Of a stretch of 46,342 nt of DNA, positions 7,643 to 17,992 are shown piece after piece. Under the pieces are notes generated by a model, which was given only the letters and a program-made list of their open reading frames with translations, searched no databases and was not told where the DNA came from. The stretch lies in assembly GCF_001984095.1 (NCBI RefSeq), contig NZ_LYVQ01000020.1, positions 1 through 46,342 of the forward strand, given 5' to 3'. The stretch is from Pelomonas sp. KK5. GTDB taxonomy: Bacteria > Pseudomonadota > Gammaproteobacteria > Burkholderiales > Burkholderiaceae_C. How positions within the stretch are numbered: the first letter of the stretch is position 1; every line of letters begins with the position of its first letter. The translations under genes were made by a program, and so were the position numbers.

Positions 7643-8206
7643 GTGAGGACACTCGTCGCGCTCTTGATGAGCCTTGGCATCGCGCTGCCGGCCCTGGCTG
7701 CCGAACGCAGCATTGATAAAGAAGTATTGATCAATGCCGATGTGGAGCAGGCCTGGCACAGCTGGACCACCCGCGAAGGCATCACTGGCTTCTTTGCGCC
7801 CGATGCCGAGATCGACGCCCGCGTCGGCGGCGCCTTCCACATCTTCATCGACCCGCTGGCCGAGCCCGGCGCCAAGGGCGCCGACGAGATGCGCTTCATG
7901 GCCCTGCAACGCCCGAAGATGCTCAGCTTCGACTGGAACGCGCCGCCGAGCCAACCCGAGATCCGCGCCCAGCGCACCTTCGTCGTCGTCCGGCTCGAGC
8001 CCGTGGATGCCACGCATACCAAGGTCAGCATCCACCACACCGGCTGGGGTGACGGACCCGCCTGGGACAAGACCTACGCCTATTTTGACAAGGCCTGGGG
8101 CGTGGTGCTGGGCAACCTCCAGCAGCGCTACGAGAAGGGGCCGAAGGACTGGACCGAATGGCTGAAGCAGCTGGAGCAGTACCACAAGGCGGCTCCCGCC
8201 AAGTAG
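7643..8206 (+). CDS. Exported SRPBCC (AHSA1/START-like) domain protein, 187 aa
   Basis: A GTG start after CGGAGGG gives an N-terminal signal peptide (MRTLVALLMSLGIALPALA, cut near residue 19-20). The mature part has the layout of the AHSA1-type SRPBCC fold: KEVLINADVEQAWHSWTT, then FFAPDAEIDARVGGAFHI, then a late VSIHHTGWGDG and a C-terminal helix ending in WTEWLKQLEQY. Such domains bind hydrophobic ligands in a deep pocket. A secreted copy points to a periplasmic role; the ligand is unknown. It is divergent from the HTH-like gene and convergent with the EF-G-like gene (five bases between stops). Confidence 0.8.
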   Translation: MRTLVALLMSLGIALPALAAERSIDKEVLINADVEQAWHSWTTREGITGFFAPDAEIDARVGGAFHIFIDPLAEPGAKGADEMRFMALQRPKMLSFDWNAPPSQPEIRAQRTFVVVRLEPVDATHTKVSIHHTGWGDGPAWDKTYAYFDKAWGVVLGNLQQRYEKGPKDWTEWLKQLEQYHKAAPAK

Positions 8207-8211
8207 CTCAC

Positions 8212-10293
8212 TCACTCCTCTTCGCGCACCTTGTAGGCGGAGGTCAAAGCCGCCTGCGTGTTCGGCGGTACCGGCTCGTAGTGCGAGAGCACCAGCGTGT
8301 AGCGGCCCTGGCCGGCGGTCATCGCATTGAGCCGGGTCTGGTAGCTGGACAACTCGGCCAGCGGCGCCAGGCCCTGGACGACCATGGTGCCCGGCACCGC
8401 CGAGCGCGTGCCGTTCACCTGGCCGCGCCGCGAGGCCAGATCGCCGGTGATGTCGCCCATCGCGGCATTCGGTGCGCTGATCTCCACGTGCACGATCGGC
8501 TCCAGCACCAGCGGCCGGGCCTCCCTGACGGCGGCCATCAAGGCGCGCCGCCCGGCGGTGACGAAGGCGATCTCCTTGCTGTCCACCGAATGGTGCTTGC
8601 CGTCGAACACGGTCACCCGCAGGTCCACCAGCGGATTGCCCGAGATCACGCCGCTCTCCAGCGCCGAACGCACGCCCTTTTCGACGGCCGGCATGAACTG
8701 CCCCGGGATCGTGCCGCCCTTGACCGCGTCCACGAACTCGAAGCCGGCACCGCGCTCCATCGGCTCGATGCGCAGATAGACCTCGCCGAACTGGCCCGCG
8801 CCGCCGCTCTGCTTCTTGTGCCGGTAATGGCCCTCGGCCGGGGCCGAGATGGTCTCGCGGTAGGCGATGCGCGGGGGCTGGGTCGTGACCTCGAACTTGT
8901 AGGTCTCGCGCAGCCGTTCCAGCAGCATGCGCAGGTGCAGCTCACCCAGGCCGTAGATCAGCGTCTCGTGCGTCTGCCCGGCGCGCTCCACCTTCAGGCA
9001 GGGGTCTTCGTCGACGAGGCGGCCGAGGATCTCCCACATGCGCTGCTCGTCGCCGTGACGGACGGGCGTGACGGCCAGCCCATGCACCGGCACCGGGAAG
9101 TCCAGCGGCGCCAGGTGGATGTGCTCGTCTTCCGGGGCGTCGTGCAGGACCGCGTCGTAGTGGATCTCGTCCACCTTGGCGATGGCGCAGATGTCGCCCG
9201 GCAGCGCCTGGTCGACCTCCACATGCTTGGCGCCCTGCAGCATGAACAGGTGGCCGACCCGGAAGCACTTGCGGGCATGGCCGACGAAGAGCTGGCTGCT
9301 GCGCGTCACCGTGCCCTGGTGGACACGCAGGATGCCCATCTTGCCGAGGTAGGGGTCGGCATGGACCTGGAACACATGGGCCAGCACATGGGCGTTGGGG
9401 TCAGGTCTTGCCTGCAGTGGCTGGGCCTCGGCGCCTTCGCCCTGCAGGAACTGCGGCGGGTTGCCTTCGGCCGGGTTCGGCAGCAGGCGCTCGATCACGT
9501 CCAGCAGCTCGGCGATGCCGGCGCCGGTGCGCGCGGAGGTGAAGCAGACCGGGATCAGGTGCCCCTCGCGCAGCGCCTGCTCCAGCGGGGCGTGCAGCTC
9601 GCGCGGGTCCACGTCGCCGTCATTGAGATAGCGGTCGACGAAGTCGGAGTCCACCTCGACCACCTGCTCCACCAGCGCCTGGTGCGCCGCCTCGACCGAG
9701 GAGAAATCGGCGCTGCCCTCGCGGTTGAAGAAGCAGTCGACGACCTTGCCGCCTGACCCGCCTGACGGCAGGTTGAGCGGCAGGCACTCGCGGCCGAAGG
9801 CCTCGCGGATCTGCTCCAGCAGCCCCGGCAGGTCCAGCTCGGGCATGTCGATCTTGTTGATCACGATGGCGCGGCAGAGGCCACGCCTGCCGGCCGCTTC
9901 CAGCATGCGCGAGGCCATCAGCTCGATGCCGTTCTGCGCGTCGATCACGACGACGGCCGTGTCCACCGCCTCCAGCGCCGGCAGCGACTGGCCGACGAAA
10001 TCCGGCGCCCCCGGCGTGTCGATCGCATGGATGCGGATGCCGCCGTGGTTCATGTGCACCAGCGAGGCCTGCAGCGAGTGCTGCATGCGGCGCTCCAGCA
10101 CGTCGTAGTCGGAGACGGTGGAGCCGCGCTCCACGCTGCCGGCCTGGGTGATCGCCCCGGCCTGCAGCAGCAGCGCCTCGAGCAGGGTGGTCTTGCCGGC
10201 GCTGGCCGGGCCGACCAGGGCGATCGTGCGGATCGCCGCGATGCCCGGATGAATATCGTCGCTGGCTTCCTGCGAAGAACTGCTGCTGGGCAT
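8212..10293 (-). CDS. Elongation factor G-like translational GTPase, 693 aa
   Basis: The protein has the full EF-G domain order: a G domain (GPASAGKT at 28-35, DTPGAPDF at 92-99, NKID at 146-149), domain II near residues 300-390, and C-terminal domains with SGGAGQFGEVYLRIEP and the final PLAELSSYQTRLNAMTAGQG. It is a paralogue rather than the main EF-G. The switch I region lacks the usual R-G-I-T-I pattern, and the catalytic histidine of DTPGH is alanine (A96). EF-G-like proteins of this kind are widespread, and some lack normal ribosome-dependent GTPase activity. AAGGAG stands upstream of the ATG. It is monocistronic, with rppH 83 bases upstream on the same strand. Confidence 0.9.
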   Translation of the reverse strand: MPSSSSSQEASDDIHPGIAAIRTIALVGPASAGKTTLLEALLLQAGAITQAGSVERGSTVSDYDVLERRMQHSLQASLVHMNHGGIRIHAIDTPGAPDFVGQSLPALEAVDTAVVVIDAQNGIELMASRMLEAAGRRGLCRAIVINKIDMPELDLPGLLEQIREAFGRECLPLNLPSGGSGGKVVDCFFNREGSADFSSVEAAHQALVEQVVEVDSDFVDRYLNDGDVDPRELHAPLEQALREGHLIPVCFTSARTGAGIAELLDVIERLLPNPAEGNPPQFLQGEGAEAQPLQARPDPNAHVLAHVFQVHADPYLGKMGILRVHQGTVTRSSQLFVGHARKCFRVGHLFMLQGAKHVEVDQALPGDICAIAKVDEIHYDAVLHDAPEDEHIHLAPLDFPVPVHGLAVTPVRHGDEQRMWEILGRLVDEDPCLKVERAGQTHETLIYGLGELHLRMLLERLRETYKFEVTTQPPRIAYRETISAPAEGHYRHKKQSGGAGQFGEVYLRIEPMERGAGFEFVDAVKGGTIPGQFMPAVEKGVRSALESGVISGNPLVDLRVTVFDGKHHSVDSKEIAFVTAGRRALMAAVREARPLVLEPIVHVEISAPNAAMGDITGDLASRRGQVNGTRSAVPGTMVVQGLAPLAELSSYQTRLNAMTAGQGRYTLVLSHYEPVPPNTQAALTSAYKVREEE

Positions 10294-10376
10294 GGCGCGC
10301 TCCTTGTCTCTGGAGGTCTGCGGAGCGGTTCATGCCGATCCGCGGTGGACCCCAGAGTAGGGCAAGCGCGCCGGGC

Positions 10377-11024
10377 TTACAAGGGGCCGGGTGTTTCCTT
10401 GTCGGGGACCTCGTTGCCGGCTGTTTCCGCGCCGGCCTGGACCGGTTCTCCGCAATCATCGCCCGGGCCGCCGTTGTGCCGAGGGCCGCCGCGTCCCAGC
10501 TCGCGATGCTGCGGCCGCATGCCCGAACGCAGGTAGCGGTTGTGGTGGTTGATGCGTGGCAAGTAACGGGCAAGTTCCGTCAGCGCCATCTCGTAGACGC
10601 CGCGCTTGAACTCGATCACCGATTCCAGCGGCACCCAGTATTCGTTCCAGCGCCAGGCGTCGAACTCCGGGTGGTCGGTGGCGCGCAGGTTCATGTCGCA
10701 GTCGCGACCCATCAGCTGCAGCAGGAACCAGATCTGCTTCTGGCCCTTGTAGTGGCCGCGCGCGTCGCGGCGGATGAAATGCTCGGGAACCTCGTAACGC
10801 AGCCAGTCTCGGGTACGCGCAATGATGCGCACGTGATCGGGAATGAGCCCCACTTCCTCGTGGAGCTCGCGGAACATCGCCTGCTCGGGCGTTTCGCCGT
10901 GTTTGATGCCCCCTTGCGGGAACTGCCAGGAATGGGTGCGGATGCGCTTGCCCCAGAACACCTCGTTCCTGTGGTTGAGCAGGATGATGCCGACGTTGGG
11001 TCTGAACCCTTCACGGTCGAGCAT
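10377..11024 (-). CDS. rppH: RNA pyrophosphohydrolase (Nudix), 215 aa
   Basis: RppH removes pyrophosphate from the 5' end of triphosphorylated RNA, which starts mRNA decay. The Nudix box [20 protein letters not shown] starts at residue 38, preceded by the diagnostic RTHSWQFPQ, and the N-terminus [16 protein letters not shown] is typical. The ATG at 11024 is used: GAGG sits six bases before it, and an upstream TTG would only add two residues. The last 45 residues are a glycine/proline-rich, probably disordered tail absent from the shorter enterobacterial enzyme. It is divergent from proS, an arrangement common in Burkholderiales. Confidence 0.95.
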   Translation of the reverse strand: MLDREGFRPNVGIILLNHRNEVFWGKRIRTHSWQFPQGGIKHGETPEQAMFRELHEEVGLIPDHVRIIARTRDWLRYEVPEHFIRRDARGHYKGQKQIWFLLQLMGRDCDMNLRATDHPEFDAWRWNEYWVPLESVIEFKRGVYEMALTELARYLPRINHHNRYLRSGMRPQHRELGRGGPRHNGGPGDDCGEPVQAGAETAGNEVPDKETPGPL

Positions 11025-11144
11025 AATCAACCTCGAATCTATAGTTGGATCGATTATTGCACCGGGCAGCCCTTGCGGCGCGACCCCTGCTAACCCTCAC
11101 TACCTGCCCTCCACCTGGCCCCTGCCGGCCAGGTCCGCTCCGCC

Positions 11145-12887
11145 ATGAAAGCCAGCAATTTCTTCATCTCCACGCTCAAGGAAGCCCCTGCCGACGCCGA
11201 GGTCGTCAGCCACAAGCTGATGATGCGGGCCGGCATGATCAAGCGCCTGGGCGCCGGCATCTACAACTACATGCCGATGGGCCTGCGCGTGATCCGCAAG
11301 GTGGAGAACATCATCCGCGAGGAGATGAACCGCGCCGGTGCGGTGGAACTCCTGATGCCGGTGGTGCAGCCGGCCGAGCTGTGGCAGGAGACGGGCCGCT
11401 TCGACAAGATGGGCCCCGAGCTGCTGCGAGTGAAGGATCGCCATGAGCGCGACTTCATCATCCAGCCGACCAGCGAGGAGGTGGTGACCGACATCGCCCG
11501 CCAGGAGCTGCGTTCGTACAAGCAGCTGCCCAAGAATTTCTATCACATCCAGACCAAGTTCCGCGACGAGCGCCGCCCGCGCTTCGGCATCATGCGCGGC
11601 CGCGAGTTCACGATGAAGGACGCCTACAGCTTCGACCGCGACGTCGAAAGCGCCGGCCGCTCCTACGAGAACATGTACGCCGCCTACGGCAAGATCTTCG
11701 ACCGCCTCGGCCTGCAGTACCGCGCCGTGGCTGCCGACACCGGCGCCATCGGCGGCGACCGCTCGCACGAGTTCCAGGTCATCGCCGACACCGGCGAGGA
11801 CGCGATCATCTACTGCCCGACCAGCGACTACGCTGCCAACATCGAGCTGGCCGAAGCGCTGTCGCTGCTGCCTTCGCGTGCTGACGCCACGATCGCACTG
11901 ACCAAGACGCCCACGCCCGGCAAGGCCACCTGCGCCGACGTGGCCGAGCTGCTGAAGCTGCCGCTCTCGCAGACCGTCAAGTCGCTGGTGCTCGCCACCG
12001 ACGAGACCAGCGAGAAGGGCGACATCGTCAAGTCGACCGTCTGGCTGCTGCTGGTCCGCGGCGACCACGAGCTCAACGAAGTGAAGGCCGGCAAGGTCGA
12101 AGGCCTGAAGGGCGGCTTCCGCTTCGCCACCATCGCCGAGATCGAGGACCACTTCGGCTGCAAGCCCGGCTACCTGGGCCCGATCGGCCTGAAGAAGCCC
12201 GTCAAGGTCATCGCCGACCGCACCGTCGCCAACATGGCCGACTTCGTCTGCGGCGCCAACGAGGCCGACTTCCACTACACCGGCGCCAACTGGGGTCGTG
12301 ACCTGCCCGAGCCGGACGTCGTCGCCGACATCCGCAACGTTGTCGCCGGCGACCCCTCGCCGGACGGCAAGGGCGTGCTCGCCATCCAGCGCGGCATCGA
12401 GGTGGGCCATGTGTTCTTCCTCGGCACCAAGTATTCGGCCGCGATGAACGCCAACTTCCTGGACGAGAACGGCAAGCCCCAGCCGATGCAGATGGGCTGC
12501 TACGGCATCGGCGTCACCCGCATCCTGGGCGCGGCGATCGAGCAGAACAACGACGCCCGCGGCATCATCTGGCCGGACGCGATCGCCCCGTTCACCGTGG
12601 TGCTCTGCCCGATCGGCATGGACCGCAGCGAGGACGTGAAGGCCGCCGCCACCAAGCTCTACGAAGAACTGCAGGCGCAGGGCGTGGACGTGCTGCTGGA
12701 CGACCGCGGCGAGCGCCCGGGCGCGATGTTCGCCGACTGGGAGCTGGTGGGCGTGCCGCACCGCGTCGTGCTGTCGGACCGCGGCCTGAAGGAAGGCCAG
12801 GTCGAGTACCAGGGCCGCCGCGATGCCGAGGCGACCAAGCTGGCGCTGGCCGATGTGCTCGGCCATCTGAAGTCCAAGCTCGCTTGA
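11145..12887 (+). CDS. proS: Prolyl-tRNA synthetase, 580 aa
   Basis: This class II synthetase charges tRNA-Pro. The N-terminus [20 protein letters not shown] and the following [20 protein letters not shown] are diagnostic of bacterial-type ProRS. Motif 2 ([17 protein letters not shown]) is clear, an inserted editing domain (about 220-400) follows, then [14 protein letters not shown] (motif 3) and a C-terminal anticodon-binding domain. The length is that of the long bacterial form with the INS editing domain. It is divergent from rppH, and the lytic transglycosylase gene overlaps its stop by four bases, so the two are co-transcribed. Confidence 0.97.
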   Translation: MKASNFFISTLKEAPADAEVVSHKLMMRAGMIKRLGAGIYNYMPMGLRVIRKVENIIREEMNRAGAVELLMPVVQPAELWQETGRFDKMGPELLRVKDRHERDFIIQPTSEEVVTDIARQELRSYKQLPKNFYHIQTKFRDERRPRFGIMRGREFTMKDAYSFDRDVESAGRSYENMYAAYGKIFDRLGLQYRAVAADTGAIGGDRSHEFQVIADTGEDAIIYCPTSDYAANIELAEALSLLPSRADATIALTKTPTPGKATCADVAELLKLPLSQTVKSLVLATDETSEKGDIVKSTVWLLLVRGDHELNEVKAGKVEGLKGGFRFATIAEIEDHFGCKPGYLGPIGLKKPVKVIADRTVANMADFVCGANEADFHYTGANWGRDLPEPDVVADIRNVVAGDPSPDGKGVLAIQRGIEVGHVFFLGTKYSAAMNANFLDENGKPQPMQMGCYGIGVTRILGAAIEQNNDARGIIWPDAIAPFTVVLCPIGMDRSEDVKAAATKLYEELQAQGVDVLLDDRGERPGAMFADWELVGVPHRVVLSDRGLKEGQVEYQGRRDAEATKLALADVLGHLKSKLA

Positions 12888-13495
12888 GGCGACGTGCCGC
12901 GCTGACGGCGGCGCTGTCCGCGCTGGCCCTGCCGCGCCTCGCGCGGGCCGGTGCGCAGGTCGAGGAGCCGCTGGCGGATTCGGTCCGCTCGGCGCTGTCC
13001 TCGGCCATCGCCAACGCGGCGCCGCCCAAGCCGAAGTTCACCGACATCGAGGCCCGCCTCGCCTATTTGCGCTGGCTCGGCGCGATGAGCGAGAAAATGA
13101 AGAAGCGGATCGCCGAGGCGCAGACCCGCATCGAGTTCCTCGAGACCATCTGGTACGAGTCGGCCCGCTCAGGCCTGGAGCCCGCGCTGGTGCTGGGCTT
13201 GGTACAGGTGGAAAGCGGCTTCCGCAAGTACGCGATCAGCACCGCCGGCGCTCGTGGCTACATGCAGGTGATGCCCTTCTGGGCCAAGCTGATCGGCAAT
13301 GGCGACGCCGCCCACCTGTTCCACATGCAGACCAACCTGCGCTTCGGCTGCGTGATCCTGCGCCACTACCTGGACCGCGAGAACGGCGACCTGTTCATGG
13401 CGCTGGGCCGCTTCAACGGCAGCCGCGGTCGGCCCGAATATCCGGGCGCGGTGCTCGCGTGCCGCCGCCAGTGGCTGATGCCCGGCGAGAAGTGA
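12884..13495 (+). CDS. Lytic transglycosylase, SLT family, 203 aa
   Basis: This exported enzyme cleaves peptidoglycan glycan strands. The SLT domain runs from about residue 88 to 190, with the catalytic glutamate in [10 protein letters not shown] (E110), then [13 protein letters not shown] and later [11 protein letters not shown]. The N-terminus [22 protein letters not shown] is a signal sequence with an arginine cluster. The start is a TTG that overlaps the proS stop (TTGA), so translation is coupled. The gene is conserved downstream of proS in many Burkholderiales. It converges with the aldo/keto reductase gene, with four bases between stops. Confidence 0.88.
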   Translation: MRRRAALTAALSALALPRLARAGAQVEEPLADSVRSALSSAIANAAPPKPKFTDIEARLAYLRWLGAMSEKMKKRIAEAQTRIEFLETIWYESARSGLEPALVLGLVQVESGFRKYAISTAGARGYMQVMPFWAKLIGNGDAAHLFHMQTNLRFGCVILRHYLDRENGDLFMALGRFNGSRGRPEYPGAVLACRRQWLMPGEK

Positions 13496-13499
13496 CGAC

Positions 13500-14576
<1,077 letters not shown>

Positions 14577-14594
14577 AGGTAGGCTAATCAATCC

Positions 14595-15476
14595 ATGGCA
14601 CGCTTCGACGACCTCGCCGCCTTCGCCGCCGTCGTGCGCGCGGGCAGCTTCACCCGGGCCGCCGCGCAGTTGGGCATCACGCAATCGGCGTTGAGCCAGA
14701 CCATCCGCGCGCTGGAGCAGCGGCTGGACCTGAAGCTGCTCAACCGCACGACGCGCAGCGTCTCGCCGACCGAGGCGGGCGAGCGCCTGTTCCAGGCCGT
14801 GGGGCCGCGCTTCGAGGACATCGAGGCCGAGCTGGCCGTGCTGGGCGAACTGCGGGGCAAGCCGGCCGGTACCGTGCGCATCAGCGCCAGCGAGCAGGCG
14901 ATGCGGCTGCTGGTCTGGCCGCGCCTGCAGCGCTGCCTCGTCGACTATCCGGACATCCGCCTGGAGCTGAGCAGCAACAACAGCTTCATCGACATCGTGG
15001 CCGAGCGCTTCGACATCGGTATCCGCATCGGCTCTGACGTGGCCAAGGACATGATCGCCGTACCCATCGCGCCGGACATGCAGATGGCCGTCGTGGCCAG
15101 CCCGGCCTACTTCACCCGCCGGCCGCCGCCGCAGCAGCCGCAGGCGCTGACGCAGCACGACTGCATCGGCCTGCGCCTGGCCTCGCACGGCGGGTTGATG
15201 AAGTGGGAGTTCATGCGCCGGCGCAAGTCGGTCAATGCGCATATCGAAGGCCGGCTGGTGTTCAATTCCAGCGAGCTGGTGCTGGCCGCGGCGCTTGCCG
15301 GCCACGGCCTCGCCTGGCTGCCGCTGGAGTCCGTGCGGCCGCATCTGGCTGCGGGGCGGCTGGTGTCGGCGCTGGATGACTGGGCCGCGTCCTTTGCCGG
15401 CTATCACGCCTACTACCCGAGCCGCCGGGCCTCGCCGGCGGTCAAGCTGGTGGTGGAGGCCCTGCGGACCGGATGA
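14595..15476 (+). CDS. LysR-family transcriptional regulator, 293 aa
   Basis: The N-terminal winged HTH reads MARFDDLAAFAAVVRAG, then FTRAAAQLGITQSALSQ and RALEQRLDLKLLNRTTRSV, a strong LysR signature. The remainder (about 90-290) is the two-lobed effector-binding domain, with GTVRISASEQAMRLL and the DIGIRIGSDVAKDMIAV motif of the subfamily that controls reductases and efflux genes. It is divergent from the aldo/keto reductase it probably regulates. It converges with ubiX, three bases between stops. The inducer cannot be inferred. Confidence 0.93.
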   Translation: MARFDDLAAFAAVVRAGSFTRAAAQLGITQSALSQTIRALEQRLDLKLLNRTTRSVSPTEAGERLFQAVGPRFEDIEAELAVLGELRGKPAGTVRISASEQAMRLLVWPRLQRCLVDYPDIRLELSSNNSFIDIVAERFDIGIRIGSDVAKDMIAVPIAPDMQMAVVASPAYFTRRPPPQQPQALTQHDCIGLRLASHGGLMKWEFMRRRKSVNAHIEGRLVFNSSELVLAAALAGHGLAWLPLESVRPHLAAGRLVSALDDWAASFAGYHAYYPSRRASPAVKLVVEALRTG

Positions 15477-15479
15477 AGC

Positions 15480-16043
15480 CTAGAGCCCGGTCCAGGCCTT
15501 GGGCGCCGCACCGGCCACGCCGGCCAGCTCCAGCACCCGCTCGACGCTCTCGTTGACCAACTCTTCGATCGTCTGCGGCCGGTGGTAGAAGGCCGGCAGC
15601 GGCGGGAACACGATCGCGCCCATCTCGGTGGCGGCCGTCATGTTGCGCAGGTGGGCCAGGTTGAACGGCGTCTCGCGCACCATCAGCACCAGCCGGCGGC
15701 GTTCCTTCAGCGTGACGTCGGCGGCGCGGGTCAGCAGGTTGTCGCCGAAGCCGTGGGCGATGGCGGCCAGCGACTTCATCGAGCAGGGCGCGACCACCAT
15801 CGCGGCCGTCGCGAAGCTGCCGCTGGCCACGCAGGCGCCCACGTCGCCGGGCGAGTACGAGAAGCTCGCCTCGCGCTCCAGCGCGGCCCGGTCCAGGCCC
15901 AGCTCGTGGTGGACGTTCAACACGCCGGCCGGCGTGACGATCAAATGCGTCTCGAGGCCTAACTCCTTGCCTCGACGGAGCAATTGCAGCCCGTAGGCCG
16001 CCCCGGTCGCGCCGGTGATCCCGACGACGAGCCTCTGGGTCAT
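15480..16043 (-). CDS. ubiX: Flavin prenyltransferase UbiX, 187 aa
   Basis: UbiX joins dimethylallyl phosphate to FMN to make prenylated FMN, the cofactor of UbiD-type decarboxylases used in ubiquinone synthesis. The flavoprotein fold opens with RLVVGITGATGAAYGLQLL; later motifs include YSPGDVGACVASGSF, MVVAPCSMKSLAAIAHGF and LVLMVRETPFN, all typical of UbiX/Pad1. Length matches the family. It overlaps the grxD stop by one base (TGATG), so the two form an operon. Confidence 0.96.
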   Translation of the reverse strand: MTQRLVVGITGATGAAYGLQLLRRGKELGLETHLIVTPAGVLNVHHELGLDRAALEREASFSYSPGDVGACVASGSFATAAMVVAPCSMKSLAAIAHGFGDNLLTRAADVTLKERRRLVLMVRETPFNLAHLRNMTAATEMGAIVFPPLPAFYHRPQTIEELVNESVERVLELAGVAGAAPKAWTGL

Positions 16044-16354
16044 CAGGCGGACAGCACCTGCTGCAATTCACCGGCCTGGTACATCTCCATCATGATGTCC
16101 GAGCCGCCGACGAATTCGCCGTTGACGTAGAGCTGCGGGATCGTCGGCCACTGGGCGTAGTCCTTGATGCCCTGGCGCACGCCTTCGTCCTCGAGGACGT
16201 TGAAGGTCTTCAGGTCGGACACGCCGCAGGCCTTCAGGATCTGGATCGCGCGGCCGGAGAAGCCGCACATCGGGAACTGGGCCGTGCCCTTCATGAACAG
16301 CACCACCCGGTTGCTCTTCACCAGGTCGTCAATGCGTTGCTGGACGTCGCTCAT
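16043..16354 (-). CDS. grxD: Monothiol glutaredoxin (Grx4 type), 103 aa
   Basis: The CGFS active site is at residues 30-33 within MKGTAQFPMCGFSGRA, and the glutathione-binding WPTIPQLYVNGEFVGGSDI follows. This identifies a monothiol glutaredoxin that carries or transfers [2Fe-2S] clusters, often with BolA. The start is the ATG at 16354 with GAGGTGAG upstream; a GTG three codons earlier lies within that ribosome binding site. It is followed by ubiX with a one-base overlap. Confidence 0.96.
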   Translation of the reverse strand: MSDVQQRIDDLVKSNRVVLFMKGTAQFPMCGFSGRAIQILKACGVSDLKTFNVLEDEGVRQGIKDYAQWPTIPQLYVNGEFVGGSDIMMEMYQAGELQQVLSA

Positions 16355-16423
16355 CTTTCTCACCTCAAGTGCTTCACTGAGGCGGGATTATCGGCGAGGC
16401 GCGGCGGGCGCGCTGGCGCCGGG

Positions 16424-17047
16424 TCAATAGCTGTACGAGAGGCCGAACTGGACCACCGGCTTGTAGCGCACGTCGCGCAGCGTGTCGTCCAGGCCTTGCG
16501 CATTGCTCACGGACGAGCCCAGGCGCAGGCCGGGCGTCGCGCCCAGCATGCCCAGGTCGGCACTGAAGCTGAAGCCCGAGTGCGCCAGCTGCCCGGTGTA
16601 GCCGATGCCCAGGTAGGACAGCGAGGTGCTCGGGTCGTTCAGCTCGCGGGTGGGCGAGAGCAGGCTGATCGAGCGCTGGCCCACGGCCACGCTGCTTTGC
16701 AGGCTGCCCAGCGACATGGCCGAGCCGTTCTGCGACAGCGACAGCGGCCCCAGCAGCATGCCGCCGGTGGCGCGCAGGCCGCCGCGCACGCTGTTGCCGA
16801 AGCCGGAGCCGGTGAGGTAGTAGTCGCCCAGCAGGTTGGCGCTGAGGATGCGCGAGCCCAGGGCGTGCTGCGGCTCGGAGCCGATCGTGCTGTTCGGGCT
16901 CAGGCTGCTCATGCTGAGGCGCGCCTGCCAGCGCGGCGTGCCGTCGTCCTGGGTGCGGAGCTGGAGGCCTTCGGCGGCCTGGGCCGCACCTGCGAGCATC
17001 AGCGCCGACATCAACGCGGCGAGCGGAGCCAAACCTCTGTACGACAT
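16424..17047 (-). CDS. Exported outer-membrane-like beta-barrel protein, 207 aa
   Basis: A clear signal peptide (MSYRGLAPLAALMSALMLAGAAQA, cut near residue 24) is followed by alternating hydrophobic/polar strands rich in G, S, L and Y, and the chain ends in FGLSYSY with an aromatic last residue. This is the pattern of a small outer-membrane barrel of perhaps eight strands. No named family is recognised. A strong CAGGAGGTCGCC ribosome binding site supports the start. It stands alone between grxD and prmC on the same strand, with 129 bases before it that could hold its own promoter. Confidence 0.75.
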   Translation of the reverse strand: MSYRGLAPLAALMSALMLAGAAQAAEGLQLRTQDDGTPRWQARLSMSSLSPNSTIGSEPQHALGSRILSANLLGDYYLTGSGFGNSVRGGLRATGGMLLGPLSLSQNGSAMSLGSLQSSVAVGQRSISLLSPTRELNDPSTSLSYLGIGYTGQLAHSGFSFSADLGMLGATPGLRLGSSVSNAQGLDDTLRDVRYKPVVQFGLSYSY

Positions 17048-17176
17048 GGCGACCTCCTGTGATGCTTGCCCTGCACCCTCGCAACCATGCTACGCCCGGC
17101 CGGCGCGGCTGTGGCGTCAGAAATGAACGGTTTTTCAATACTGTTGCCCGCACCCCGAAGTGAGGGCTGGCGCGGC

Positions 17177-17992
17177 TTAGCGGCCGGGCGGCAGGCGCCC
17201 GCCACTGACGCGGGGCTGACCGCCTAGATCGCGGCGCAGCGTCACTTCGCCGAAGCCGCGCGCCCGCAGCAGCGCCGCGACCGGCTCCGCCTGGTCGTAG
17301 CCGTGTTCCAGCAGCAGCCAGCCGCCGGGCTCCAGATGCTGCGGTGCATCAGCAATGATGGCGCGCAGCGCGGCCAGGCCGTCGCCCTCGGGCGTCAGCG
17401 CGCTGCGGGGTTCGTGGCGCAGTGCCGGCAGGTGCGGGTCGTCGCCGGCGATATAGGGCGGGTTGCTGACGATCAGCTCGAAGCGCCGCCCGGCCAGCGG
17501 GCCGAACCAGTCGCCCTGGTGGAAGGCGATGTCCAGGCCCAGGCGCTCGGCATTGGCACGGGCGACGGCAAGCGCGCCCGTACTCAGGTCCACCGCCTCG
17601 ACGAGCGCCGCCGGCATCCGGTGCTTGATGGCGAGCGCGATGGCGCCGCTGCCGGTGCCGAGGTCCACCACGCGCGCCGGCCCGTCCAGCAGCTCCAGTG
17701 CCCAGTCCACCAGCGTCTCGGTATCCGGCCGCGGCACCAGCGTGTCCGGCGTCACCGCCAGGTCGAGGCCGTGGAACTCCTTGCGGCCCAGCAGGTAGGC
17801 GATCGGTTCGCCGGCAGCGCGGCGGGCGAACTGGGCTTCGAGGATGCCGCTCATCTCGGGCGTTAGGGCGAAATCGTCGTGCGTGATCAGCCAGCCGCGC
17901 TCGCGGCCGAGCAGGGCACAGAGCAGCAGCGTCGCGTCCACGCGGTCGACGCCCAGCTCGCGCGCTCGGGCGAACGCCTCAGAGACGATCAC
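17177..17992 (-). CDS. prmC: Release factor N5-glutamine methyltransferase PrmC, 271 aa
   Basis: PrmC methylates the glutamine of the GGQ motif in release factors 1 and 2, using S-adenosylmethionine. The SAM-binding [12 protein letters not shown] is at residues 110-121 and the catalytic NPPY at 177-180 ([18 protein letters not shown]). The N-terminal helical domain binds the release factor. The start is a GTG that overlaps the prfA stop (GTGA), which puts its substrate gene directly upstream in the same operon. The length is normal. Confidence 0.95.
   Translation of the reverse strand: MIVSEAFARARELGVDRVDATLLLCALLGRERGWLITHDDFALTPEMSGILEAQFARRAAGEPIAYLLGRKEFHGLDLAVTPDTLVPRPDTETLVDWALELLDGPARVVDLGTGSGAIALAIKHRMPAALVEAVDLSTGALAVARANAERLGLDIAFHQGDWFGPLAGRRFELIVSNPPYIAGDDPHLPALRHEPRSALTPEGDGLAALRAIIADAPQHLEPGGWLLLEHGYDQAEPVAALLRARGFGEVTLRRDLGGQPRVSGGRLPPGR

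Noticed and set aside
8158-9756. A 532-codon plus-strand frame opposite the EF-G-like gene
   Set aside because: Antisense of a well-supported gene, with no recognisable domain and a compositionally biased translation.
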